Source: Streptomyces scopuliridis RB72
Lineage (GTDB): Bacteria; Actinomycetota; Actinomycetes; Streptomycetales; Streptomycetaceae
Assembly: GCF_000718095.1 (NCBI RefSeq)
Contig: NZ_JOEI01000015.1
Location: forward strand, 85,039 to 149,038
Reading direction: 5' to 3'
DNA length: 64,000 bases
Made by a program: the position numbers and the translations under genes. Of this stretch, positions 46,235-54,277 are shown piece by piece. A model generated the notes under the pieces. The model saw nothing but the letters and a program-made list of their open reading frames with translations, had not been told where the DNA came from and made no database searches. Positions within the stretch are counted from its first letter, which is position 1. Each line of letters starts with the position of its first letter.

Positions 46235-46642
46235 TCAGCCGAGCTGCGGGATCTCGATGGCGGGGCAGCGGTCCATGACCATGTCGAGGCCGGCCGCGCG
46301 GGTGCGGGCGTAGGCCTGTTCGTCGATCACGCCGAGCTGGAACCAGACGGCCTTCGCCCCGATCGCCGTCGCCTCGTCCGCGACCCCGCCCGCCAGGTCG
46401 CTGTTGACGAAGACGTCCACGACATCGACCGGGAAGGGGATGTCGGCCAGCGAGGCGTAGCCCTGCTCGCCGTGGACCGGCTCGGCCTTCGGGTGGACCG
46501 GCACGACGCGCTTGCCGAAGCGCTGGAGCACCGCCGCGACGCCGTAGGCCGCGCGGGACGGGTTGTTGGACAGTCCGACCACGGCCCAGGTGTCGCCGCT
46601 CTGCGTGAGGATCTTGCGGATCGTATCCGTGTCTGCGTACAT
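46235..46642 (-). CDS. CoA-binding domain protein (YccU-like)
   Basis: 135 residues from ATG 46642 (MYADTDTIRKIL). Rossmann fold of the succinyl-CoA-ligase CoA-binding type: WAVVGLSNNPSRAAYGVAAV (about 19-38), VPVHPKAEPVHGEQGYASLA, VDVVDVFVN, KAVWFQLGV and VMDRCPAIEI at the end with a conserved Cys. Single-domain versions bind CoA or related cofactors; the role is unknown. Divergent from the SagB-like gene. Confidence 0.87.
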   Translation of the reverse strand: MYADTDTIRKILTQSGDTWAVVGLSNNPSRAAYGVAAVLQRFGKRVVPVHPKAEPVHGEQGYASLADIPFPVDVVDVFVNSDLAGGVADEATAIGAKAVWFQLGVIDEQAYARTRAAGLDMVMDRCPAIEIPQLG

Positions 46643-46776
46643 ATTCGAACAACGGTGGGGGGCGCCCGGCCATTCCGCAAGGCGCCGCGCTCGCGCGCCC
46701 GCGTGAAATCTCCACGTGGTATTCGTGACGTTCTCGCTCCCCCGGGCCTCGCCGACCCCCACATACTGATCGGTAC

Positions 46777-47454
46777 ATGGCCGTTTCAAAACGAGGGGCT
46801 GCATTGGGAACGGCGGATGAGCATCGAACAGTGAACCTCTGGTCGCTGAGCGAGGATGTCGCCGTCGCCACGGAAGCCGGCGGTCAGACGCTCGTCCTGA
46901 CCGGGCGGTGGGGGACCGAGCGGATCGGAGACGCGCATCCGGTCGTCCACGAGGCGCTGCGCCGGATGCAGCTCGGGCCCGTTCTCCTCGCCAATCTCGA
47001 ACCCCGGCCGGGCAGCATCGTGCCCCGGGCCCATACGTATCTGGTCCTGCTGCCGGTGCTGAAGCGGCTCTCCCACCTGGTGGTCCGTACGCTCGGCCTG
47101 GACGATCTCAAAGGGCCGCTGCTCTCGGTGTTCCCGGTCGCCCGGCCCGCACCCTTCACCCCCGTACGGCTGCCGCCGAAGCGCCCCGTCCGGATGCCGC
47201 GCGGGGTGTCGTTCACGCTGGAGGCGGCGGGGTTCGCGCTGGAGTCGGTGGGCTCACCGCACCGGGTGCTGCTGCACCGGCCCGAGGCGGCCTGGGTGGT
47301 CGGCATGCTGGCCTGGCCCATCACCCCGGACCAGGCGTCGGCCGCCTTGCCGCTGCCGGGAGCGGTGACCCAGGACATCATCGAGTATCTGGCCGCGGCC
47401 GGAATGGCCGTACCGGTGGAAGACTTCGGCGGCGGCCTCGATGACATCGCCTGA
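46777..47454 (+). CDS. SagB/McbC N-terminal-domain-like protein lacking the flavin domain
   Basis: 225 residues from ATG 46777; TTG 46804 (GAGGGG upstream) or GTG 46831 could be the true start since the conserved part begins at LWSLSEDVAVATEAGG. The sequence resembles the N-terminal segment of actinobacterial SagB-type dehydrogenases: VVHEALRRMQLGPVLLANL, DDLKGPLLSVFPVARPAPF, PHRVLLHRPEAAWVVGMLAW, then IIEYLAAAGMAV. The nitroreductase-like FMN domain that oxidises azoline to azole is absent; the gene simply stops at 47454. It may be a recruiting domain, a degenerate dehydrogenase or an unrelated peptide-binding protein. It is convergent with the response regulator of the YcaO locus. Confidence 0.55.
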   Translation: MAVSKRGAALGTADEHRTVNLWSLSEDVAVATEAGGQTLVLTGRWGTERIGDAHPVVHEALRRMQLGPVLLANLEPRPGSIVPRAHTYLVLLPVLKRLSHLVVRTLGLDDLKGPLLSVFPVARPAPFTPVRLPPKRPVRMPRGVSFTLEAAGFALESVGSPHRVLLHRPEAAWVVGMLAWPITPDQASAALPLPGAVTQDIIEYLAAAGMAVPVEDFGGGLDDIA

Positions 47455-47480
47455 ATCGCCTGAGCGCGCGCCTACGGCTG

Positions 47481-48092
47481 CTACAGCAGCCAGTCCGCCT
47501 CCTGCGCGATCCTGATCGCGTCCACCCGGTTCCGCGCGTTGAGCTTGGCCACGATCGTCGTCAGATAGTTCCGTACGGTGCCCGGTGACAGATGCAGCTC
47601 CCGGGCGATCTCATTGGCCTCCGACCCCTCCGCCGCCCTCCGCAGCACCTCTGTCTCCCGCTCGGTCAGCGGCGACTCGGCGCCGTCCCATGCCGAGAGC
47701 GCGAGCTGCGCGTCGATCACCCGGTGGCCGGCGACCACCCGCCGTACCGCGGTGGCCAGTTCCTGGGGCGGCGCGTCCTTGAGCAGATAGCCGGAGACCT
47801 GCGCCGACAGCGCGCGCCGGAGCGTTCCCGGCCGGCCCAGGCTGGTGAGGATCAGGGTCCGGCACTCGGGCAGCGACTCCCGCAGCCGGGCGGCCGCCGT
47901 CAGTCCGTCGATCCCGGGCAGATCGATATCGATGATCGCGATATCGGGGCGGTGCTCCAGCGCGGCCGGCAGGATATGGTCGCCGCGCTCCAGTTCACAG
48001 ACGACCTTGAGATCTCTCTCCAGGTTCAGCAGAGCCACCAGCGCTCCGCGGACCATGTTCATGTCTTCGGCCAGCAGAATGCGTATGGCCAT
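47481..48092 (-). CDS. NarL/FixJ-type response regulator
   Basis: 203 residues from ATG 48092 (GGGGAGGAG upstream). Receiver domain: IRILLAEDMNMVRGAL, phospho-Asp in IAIIDIDLPGIDGLTAA (about 54), LTSLGRPG and YLLKDAPPQELA. LuxR HTH at the C-terminus: LTERETEVLRRAAEGSEANE, HLSPGTVRNYLTTIVAKL. It pairs with the DesK-type kinase upstream, 44 bases away, and probably regulates the RiPP genes on the same strand. Confidence 0.93.
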   Translation of the reverse strand: MAIRILLAEDMNMVRGALVALLNLERDLKVVCELERGDHILPAALEHRPDIAIIDIDLPGIDGLTAAARLRESLPECRTLILTSLGRPGTLRRALSAQVSGYLLKDAPPQELATAVRRVVAGHRVIDAQLALSAWDGAESPLTERETEVLRRAAEGSEANEIARELHLSPGTVRNYLTTIVAKLNARNRVDAIRIAQEADWLL

Positions 48093-48136
48093 GAATGGGG
48101 TCTCCTCCCCGGATCCAGCAGGGCACGTCCCAGCCC

Positions 48137-49378
48137 TCAGGCCGCGGAGCCCCGGGCGTAGATGTCGTCGTCCACATCGGGCACTCCTCTGATCAGATGG
48201 GCGGGCGCCTCGGCCGTCAGCTGGAACGTCCCGTCGGCGCCGCGTGCGACGGAGAGCCGGCCCGACACGGCCCGCAGCCGCGTCTCCAGGTTCCCCAGAC
48301 CGCTGCCGCTGTGCGGCGAGGAGTCGCGGTACGCCGGGTCGACACCGTCGTTGGACACGGACAGCCGTACCAGCCCGCCTTCCTGGACGGCCTCGATGTC
48401 GCAGACACAGGCGCGTGAGTGCCGCAGCAGATTGGTGATCGCCTCCCGCAGCACCGCGGCGAGTACGGTGTCGACCTGCTGGCTGATCTTCCCGAGCCGG
48501 ATGGTGGCCCGCACCCTCACATCCGCGGCGGAGAGCAGGGACTGCGCCGAACCCAGCTCCTGTTCCAGCGAGAGCCCGCGCAGCCCGCTGGCGACCGTAC
48601 GCACATCGGCGAGCGACTGCCGTGAGATCGCCAGGACTTCGCTGATCTCGTCCATCGCGCGCCGCGGATGCGTCGGCACCAGCCGGTGGATCAGCTCGCT
48701 CTTCAGTGTGATCGCGGAGAGGCTGTAGCCGAGCAGATCGTGCAAGTCCCGTGCGAACCGCAGCCGTTCCTGCGTGACCGCCATACGGGTCAACTCGACC
48801 CGGGTGTCGTGCAGCGCCCGGACGAGCTCCGCCATCCGCGAGAGCCCGTACACGACCAGTCCGGTCAGCAGCGTCGACTGGCACAGATAGAACGCCTCCC
48901 GCAGCGGGAGCCGATCCACGATCGGGGGGATGAGCATGCTGATCCCCACCGCTCCATAGGCGAACCAGGCACGCCGGCCGGGCAGGAGGAGCAGCAGGGA
49001 CCCCGCGAGGAAACCGGCCATCGCTCCCCACTGGGACTGGAAGGCCGCGATCGGCAGATACGTGAGCAGCGCCTGCGCGCCGAGCGTCACCGACTTCTGC
49101 CAGGTGGGGGCCCGGCGGGCCCTGGGACTGGAATGTCTCAGCTGCAGCAGGAAGATGAGCAGCATGCCGGTGAGGGACGCGGTGAGGGAGAAGGCGCTGT
49201 GGTCCACTCCCGCGAGATTGATGATGGTGACGCTCAGATAGCCGAGAAGAGCGATCGTCAGGATGACGCGGGCCAGTTGAGGGGCCGGCAGATCCGGTGG
49301 GGTCGTGGGGCCGCGCGTCACCTCGTCCTTCTCCCCCGGCCGGACATTCTCAGTGGATCCGTCGTCGCGACTTCGCAT
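48137..49378 (-). CDS. DesK-type sensor histidine kinase
   Basis: 413 residues. Five or six transmembrane helices (about 35-190). HisKA_3 dimerisation motif with phospho-His in RFARDLHDLLGYSLSAITLK (about 210-230). ATPase: LREAITNLLRHSRA (N box) and GSGLGNLETRLRAVSG (G box). It senses an envelope signal and phosphorylates the adjacent NarL-type regulator. Its position directly after the YcaO gene suggests product immunity or production control. Confidence 0.92.
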   Translation of the reverse strand: MRSRDDGSTENVRPGEKDEVTRGPTTPPDLPAPQLARVILTIALLGYLSVTIINLAGVDHSAFSLTASLTGMLLIFLLQLRHSSPRARRAPTWQKSVTLGAQALLTYLPIAAFQSQWGAMAGFLAGSLLLLLPGRRAWFAYGAVGISMLIPPIVDRLPLREAFYLCQSTLLTGLVVYGLSRMAELVRALHDTRVELTRMAVTQERLRFARDLHDLLGYSLSAITLKSELIHRLVPTHPRRAMDEISEVLAISRQSLADVRTVASGLRGLSLEQELGSAQSLLSAADVRVRATIRLGKISQQVDTVLAAVLREAITNLLRHSRACVCDIEAVQEGGLVRLSVSNDGVDPAYRDSSPHSGSGLGNLETRLRAVSGRLSVARGADGTFQLTAEAPAHLIRGVPDVDDDIYARGSAA

Positions 49379-49522
49379 GATCGTGTGTCTTCGCAGCCTT
49401 CCCCGTCGAACCTCCTTGCGTGAAGAGCGTAAGTGATCGTCGTGAAGGATGTGCTGAGATCGGGCGGTGCCGGGACGAAATCGCCGCTCCGTTACGCGGA
49501 CTTTACGAATCCGCTCGTGTGG

Positions 49523-51874
49523 TCAGACGAATAGTGGTATGGGGTTCAGCTGCGAGTATGGGGTGGGCTCGGTGCGTCTCCCCAGCTCCACCGGTGTGTT
49601 GTACAGCCGTCCTGGCGCGAACCGTGGCCAGAAGGGCCGCAGCCCCGGGACGATCACCTTCACCACAGGGAGTTCCAGATCGGGTCGGCTCTGGTCGAGT
49701 ACCAGCAGGTCCATCCCGCGCGAGCGCGTCAACTCCGTGATGGCGGTGATGTCTTCCCGCAGATCGCCGGCCGGGGCGTAGGGCAGGTCGCGCGGCCCGA
49801 AGGCCGGCACGTCCCGATCCGCCCGCAGATAGGGGCGGTTGGCGGCCGTGGAGTGCCGCCACCACTCCAGCGGCTCGGGATCGGTGACGCGGTAGCCGCC
49901 GCCCTCGGGCGTCACCTCGCTGACCAGGGGCAGCAGTTGGCCCATTTCCGTCAGGGCCCTGCGCAGCGCCACCCGCGGGTCGAAGTGCGCACCGAAGCCG
50001 AAGACGATGTCCTCGGCGGGCTTGTCCGTGCGCCGGGACAGGGCCGCGATCACGGGGATGCCGAAGTCCGAGGTGAGATCCAGGGCCCACACCTCGCGGC
50101 GCACCGTACGGTAACCCTCGCGCAGCCGCTCGATGTACGGCTCCCCGAACGCGTCGAGATCGACACCCGGCTGCCGGGTCCGGTTGTACCACCACAGCGC
50201 CACCGCGTCCCGCTCCACCAGCTCCAGGAACCCCTGGATCAGGGCGTCTTCGGGGCTGCTGCCGGCCGCGTTGCCGTTGGAGTCGGCACACAGGCCATCC
50301 GGTGCCTCCTCCTCGCCGAAGTACAGCATGGAGGTCGGCAGCAGTCGCTGGGTCTGTCCGGTCAGCGACCACACCGGGGTCCAGTCGGTGGGGCGGTGCG
50401 TGTCGAACGGGGGTGGTACGTAGTGCAGCCGGGAGCCGCCCGCGTTCCACCGGTCCCTGTCCCGCAGCTGCCGATCGTCGAACAGCTGGCAGGAGTTGGG
50501 GTGGATCGCCGTCTCGCCCAGGGCGTGGAAGGAGTCATGGATCACCGGTTCGTCGCCCTGCCGGGTCCCGCTGTAGCGCTCCACCGCCTCACCCAGCGCG
50601 CTCGTACGGGCCTCCGCTTCCGTGAGTCCCTTGCCGCCGCTGAGGGAGCGCAGCCCGGCCCGCAGCCCCGCCAGGGTCCCGCTGCGCATGGCCAGATTCT
50701 GGCCGGAGAGAAAGGCGTTGACGAACTCCGGGCTCCCCGGGGCGCGCCGGATCTCCTTGATGATTCCGGTGACGGGATCCACCAGAGAGCCGTAGCGCTC
50801 CAGCATCTGGGCGGGGGTCAGCGCCCGGTGGCCATTGAGGTCCTGTACGGCCTTGGGCCGTGACACCGGTACGAACGGAGCGCCGACGCGCCGGGCGACC
50901 AGACCGGGATCCCCGCAGGCCGCGCACTGCGGCAGCCGCGCCACGGGGTGGGCCGTGGTGTGCAGCCCCAGTGTGTCCAGTGTGTTCACTGAGCCGTGGG
51001 AGGCGGTCCGTATCCCCGCCAGCCACTTCGCTGCCTCCAGCACGGCGAGCTGTACGGCGATGGCCCTGCCCGCCGCCAGTGTGGCGGGCGGTCGCTGCGG
51101 CGGTCCCTCCAGGCCCAGCGCGCGCTGGAGGGGACGCTCGGAGGAGCGGTGACCGCGCAGCCGGGTCGCCAGGCAGTGCCAGCACGGGCCCTCGCCGGGG
51201 CGGAAGACCGGTCCGATCCAGGGAGCCGCGGAGCCCACTCCCACCAGCAGCCAGGGCGTTCCGGCCGCGCGGTGCCCGGCATCGACCTCGTGCAGCCCGG
51301 GGGAGAGATAGTCGTCGCACAGGACGAGCGAGAGGTCCGCTTCGGTGCCCGGAGGCGCGAGCGTCAGCCCCGAGGCGCGGCACGCGGCGCCGACCTGCTC
51401 CAGGTCGACATCGGTGAGGGCCACCGGGCGTACCGTCGTCCGGGCGAGCGTGTCCAGCGTACGTACGCCGTCCAGCCCGGCCAGATCCCAGTAGGCCTCG
51501 GCGGCCCGATCGGGGCAGGGGGGTGCGGTCGGGCTCTCCACCGCTGTGGAGCCCTTTATCGCCGCGGAGCTCTCCGCCGTGGCCGGGCGCAGCCGCAGCA
51601 GTCCCGCCGCGTCGAGGGCCCGCAGCGAGGCGGCGGCCTCCTCGGCACTCAGCGCGGGAGCCGCGTCACGCAGCACACCGTCAGGGCTGCGGGTGCCGTC
51701 GAGCAGTGGTACCAGCACTTCGCTGTGGTCCCCGTACAGCGCGGTGACACCGCGCTGGGACACCAGATAGGCCGCCTCTCCCGGGACGACCGTCGCGCGC
51801 AGATGGCTCTTGAAGCCAAGACGCGCCCCGTCGCCGGCGGACGGCCGCCGCCCGCTTCCCCCCGCCTCGGTCAT
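49523..51874 (-). CDS. Fused E1-like/YcaO azoline cyclodehydratase (TOMM/LAP biosynthesis)
   Basis: 783 residues from ATG 51874, overlapping the precursor stop (ATGA). The N-terminal half (1-340) is the ocin-ThiF/E1-like leader-binding part, with zinc cysteines in GPCWHC and LPQCAACGD. The C-terminal half is YcaO: SALGEAVERYSG (nucleotide/Mg, about 448), LIQGFLELVERDAVALWW (about 561-578) and LRRALTEMGQLL (about 670). The protein ends NPIPLFV, reminiscent of the C-terminal PxPxP tail of azoline-forming YcaO. It phosphorylates the amide backbone and cyclises Cys, Ser or Thr in the precursor. The adjacent precursor is the presumed substrate. Confidence 0.93.
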   Translation of the reverse strand: MTEAGGSGRRPSAGDGARLGFKSHLRATVVPGEAAYLVSQRGVTALYGDHSEVLVPLLDGTRSPDGVLRDAAPALSAEEAAASLRALDAAGLLRLRPATAESSAAIKGSTAVESPTAPPCPDRAAEAYWDLAGLDGVRTLDTLARTTVRPVALTDVDLEQVGAACRASGLTLAPPGTEADLSLVLCDDYLSPGLHEVDAGHRAAGTPWLLVGVGSAAPWIGPVFRPGEGPCWHCLATRLRGHRSSERPLQRALGLEGPPQRPPATLAAGRAIAVQLAVLEAAKWLAGIRTASHGSVNTLDTLGLHTTAHPVARLPQCAACGDPGLVARRVGAPFVPVSRPKAVQDLNGHRALTPAQMLERYGSLVDPVTGIIKEIRRAPGSPEFVNAFLSGQNLAMRSGTLAGLRAGLRSLSGGKGLTEAEARTSALGEAVERYSGTRQGDEPVIHDSFHALGETAIHPNSCQLFDDRQLRDRDRWNAGGSRLHYVPPPFDTHRPTDWTPVWSLTGQTQRLLPTSMLYFGEEEAPDGLCADSNGNAAGSSPEDALIQGFLELVERDAVALWWYNRTRQPGVDLDAFGEPYIERLREGYRTVRREVWALDLTSDFGIPVIAALSRRTDKPAEDIVFGFGAHFDPRVALRRALTEMGQLLPLVSEVTPEGGGYRVTDPEPLEWWRHSTAANRPYLRADRDVPAFGPRDLPYAPAGDLREDITAITELTRSRGMDLLVLDQSRPDLELPVVKVIVPGLRPFWPRFAPGRLYNTPVELGRRTEPTPYSQLNPIPLFV

Positions 51875-52047
51875 CCCTGGTGCTGCTCGTGCCCGTTGAA
51901 CGCCGGGGCGATGGGGGAGGCGTTGATGCAGATGCTCAGCAGCGCGACGCCCTGCTCGGGCATCGAGTCGAGGTCCTCGATGACGAGATGACGCCCGCCG
52001 GCCGCCGGTGCGTCCGACCCGAGGAGGGAGGTGATGGCGTGGCTCAT
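51871..52047 (-). CDS. Candidate azol(in)e RiPP precursor peptide
   Basis: 58 residues from ATG 52047 (AAAGGGGA upstream) to TGA sharing bases with the cyclodehydratase start. The acidic leader has LVIEDLDSMPEQG (about 21-33), a helical recognition motif like those of LAP/thiopeptide leaders. The C-terminal part (ALLSICINASPIAPAFNG, then HEQHQG) is the presumed core. It contains only Ser38, Cys40 and Ser44 as cyclisable residues, followed by two prolines, unlike the Cys/Ser/Thr-dense cores of known members. The gene is below the size usually annotated. Confidence 0.8.
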   Translation of the reverse strand: MSHAITSLLGSDAPAAGGRHLVIEDLDSMPEQGVALLSICINASPIAPAFNGHEQHQG

Positions 52048-52164
52048 AACGATCGTTCCCCTTTCATGCTGTCAGTTGTTGTCTCTTGCGGGATTGATTC
52101 TGCGCACAGCGATGTGACGGGCAAACAGTCCCGCATTCACTGGCAGGATATGAAGTTCTCATGT

Positions 52165-52176
52165 TCCCGGCCGGGA
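52165..52176. promoter_or_regulatory. Palindrome TCCCGGCCGGGA upstream of RiPP precursor
   Basis: A perfect 12-base palindrome in the 198-base gap between the regulator stop and the precursor start, about 118 bases upstream of the precursor ATG. It may be an operator or part of a terminator for the regulator. Confidence 0.4.
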
Positions 52177-52245
52177 CATTTGCCGACCGCCAAAGCATGT
52201 GGAGATGAAATACGGATCGATCCTACTGTTCTCGGACGCGGCGGT

Positions 52246-53199
52246 TCAGTTCACGGAGGCCGGACGCGTACCGAGACGAGCCGTGGAAGGGGCCTTCCTC
52301 AGCCGGCCGCCCAGCAGCGCCATTCCGAGCGGGGTGACCGAATGGAGGGCACAGTTCCGTACCCGCCGGGTGGTGATCAGCCCGGACTCCCGCAGTACGG
52401 AGGCGTGTTGGCTCGCGCTGCCGGGGGAGACACCGAGCCGGGCGGCGAGCTGGCTGGTGGTGCAGGTGTTGGTCAGGGCGCGCAGGGCGGCGGCGCGCGT
52501 CTGGCCGACGAGTGCGCTGAGCGCCTGGCCGCCGGTGACCTCGGGGTCGTCCGGGATCGCGAACAGACCGGCGGCATCCGGCGGTACGGAGAAGACCAAC
52601 GCGGGCTGGTCGCTGTCCCGTTCTGCGGCGATGACGCGGCCGACCAGCCCCGGCAGGAACGCCGACGGGTTGAGCAGCAGGCCCTGGCCCCTGAGGTGGA
52701 CGTCCAGCTCCAGCCCGTCGTGTATCTCCAGCACCGGCGGGTTCCATACGATCCGGGGGTGCAGCGTGGCGAGCAACTGCTCGACCCCGCCCGTCATGGC
52801 GATACGTCCGTGCGCGTCGCACTCGCTGTCGAGCCGCTCCAGGATGCTGTCCCAGTACGGGGCGACCCCGGCCCGCCACATGTCCACGGCCAGCCGGGCC
52901 GCGTCCGTACGGGTCATGGACAGCGCGGCGAGCGCCGAAGTGTCCGCGTCCGGCGAGGAGTCGAGCAGGAACAGCAGGTCGTCCGGCGCCTTGAGGGCCC
53001 GGAGCAGCGGGACGAGCGGTCTGTTGAGGGAGGAGGTCTCGCGCAGCCGGCCGAGTACGTCGCCTCGCCATCGCGCGTAGTCGGCGTTGCGGGACTGAGT
53101 GAGCACACCGAGTGCGAAGACGCCCTCGGCGACAGGTCCGAGTGTGCTCTGCAGCCGGGTTCGGGCAAGATCTGCCGCGGTGAAATGGATTCTCTGCAT
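52246..53199 (-). CDS. Winged-helix (ArsR-type) regulator, DUF5937-like, paralogue 1
   Basis: 317 residues from ATG 53199 with GGGGGCG upstream. N-terminal domain begins MQRIHFTAADLARTRLQ and STLGPVAEGVFALGVL. The C-terminal ArsR-like helix-turn-helix is about 235-300 (SALVGQTRAAALRALTNTCT; TSQLAARLGVSPGSASQHAS; LRESGLITTRRVRNCALHSV). Clearly paralogous to the gene at 59791-60774. It heads the strand of precursor-cyclodehydratase-kinase-regulator and likely controls the RiPP locus. Confidence 0.88.
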   Translation of the reverse strand: MQRIHFTAADLARTRLQSTLGPVAEGVFALGVLTQSRNADYARWRGDVLGRLRETSSLNRPLVPLLRALKAPDDLLFLLDSSPDADTSALAALSMTRTDAARLAVDMWRAGVAPYWDSILERLDSECDAHGRIAMTGGVEQLLATLHPRIVWNPPVLEIHDGLELDVHLRGQGLLLNPSAFLPGLVGRVIAAERDSDQPALVFSVPPDAAGLFAIPDDPEVTGGQALSALVGQTRAAALRALTNTCTTSQLAARLGVSPGSASQHASVLRESGLITTRRVRNCALHSVTPLGMALLGGRLRKAPSTARLGTRPASVN

Positions 53200-53533
53200 G
53201 TAACGCCCCCGTAAGCAAGTGGTGAATCCGTGGCGTCGGCAGTGCGGCCGACAATACGCTCGCCGGTGCGCGGTAGGCCCGGCGTGCGCGGATCGCTGGC
53301 CCGGTCCTTCCGGAGGCCACACCGGTACGGCGTGGACCAAGAGGAAGGAACCAGGGCTCACCCGCCGACGGTGCCACGGCCTGAGTTGTGCAGACAGTGT
53401 CGGCGTCCTCGAACCGTCATGGCCGATTCACTGCCCGGATCATGAATTCTTCAGGGGTGGCGCGTCGGCGTGCGGCGTACCATCCTGTGAGGGCTGAATC
53501 AGGGCTGGTTGTGGTGGTCGCGGAGGTGCGGTT

Positions 53534-53935
53534 GTGCTGAAGACGGGGAAGATCCAGCGGTTCGACGAGACGCGTGGGTACGGATTCATCAACCCGGACG
53601 AGGGTGGTGAGGACGTGTTCATGCACGCGAACGATCTCCTGGACGAGAAGTACCTCTACCAGGCGGGCCGGGACGTCGAGTTCTTCGTCGAGATGGGCGA
53701 GAAGGGCCCGAAGGCGTCCGAGATCCGTCTGATCCACCAGCCCTCGCGACGCCGGCCCGAGCAGTTCGGAGCGGACAGCGGGGCGGCGGAGGACGAGCCG
53801 GGCGCCGCGGGATTCCGGAGCGAGCTGACCGACGTACTCCTCGACGCCGACGGGACGCTGACGGCCGATCAGATCAAGCGGATCCGTACCCGGATCGTCG
53901 AACTGGCCCGTGCGCGCGGCTGGATCAGCGACTGA
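53534..53935 (+). CDS. Cold-shock-domain protein with C-terminal extension
   Basis: 133 residues from GTG 53534 (GGAGGT six bases upstream). Residues 1-66 form a cold-shock nucleic-acid-binding barrel: KTGKIQRFDETRGYGFINPD, EDVFMHANDL (RNP motifs), VEFFVEMGEKGPKASEI. The 65-residue tail is acidic then helical (GTLTADQIKRIRTRIVELAR). Single-domain Csps are about 67 residues, so this is an extended variant, found in several BGC borders. The 334 bases upstream contain no other gene. Confidence 0.88.
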   Translation: MLKTGKIQRFDETRGYGFINPDEGGEDVFMHANDLLDEKYLYQAGRDVEFFVEMGEKGPKASEIRLIHQPSRRRPEQFGADSGAAEDEPGAAGFRSELTDVLLDADGTLTADQIKRIRTRIVELARARGWISD

Positions 53936-54277
53936 CCGGTGCGTCGGCGGCCCCCCGTTGACCGGTGCGCCCACCGCTCCGCGCCAGGGGGCCGCAATTC
54001 CGTGGAATTCCGCAGCGTACAGAAATGGCCGCCCTGTCGGGAGTTTTGGCCGAGCCCAAATAGAACAGTTCGGCGGAGTCTCGCCGGGCCCGTGAATACA
54101 GGGCATTTGCCGACAACAGAAACTGTGGCCGCGCTGGTTTCTCTGTGGTTACGTTGTCCGGGCAGGAACGTGAAGTTCTCTGCGGGAGGTCGGGAGTTGC
54201 TGGACGACCTGCCGGGATGAAGGCGCGTCACTGTGCTCCAGGGGCCGCGCCTCAGCGACCGCCGTAGGGGAGTAGCT

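Noticed and set aside
46777..47454. Complete SagB dehydrogenase
   Set aside because: The frame ends at 47454 and the next gene is convergent. No FMN-binding nitroreductase motif is present on either strand nearby.
48093..49031. Upstream extension of the response-regulator frame
   Set aside because: It overlaps the histidine kinase on the same strand in another frame, and the receiver domain starts at ATG 48092 with a ribosome site.
53417..54106. Minus-strand frame of 229 codons over the cold-shock gene
   Set aside because: It is antisense to a clear cold-shock domain with a good ribosome site, and its translation is without recognisable domains.
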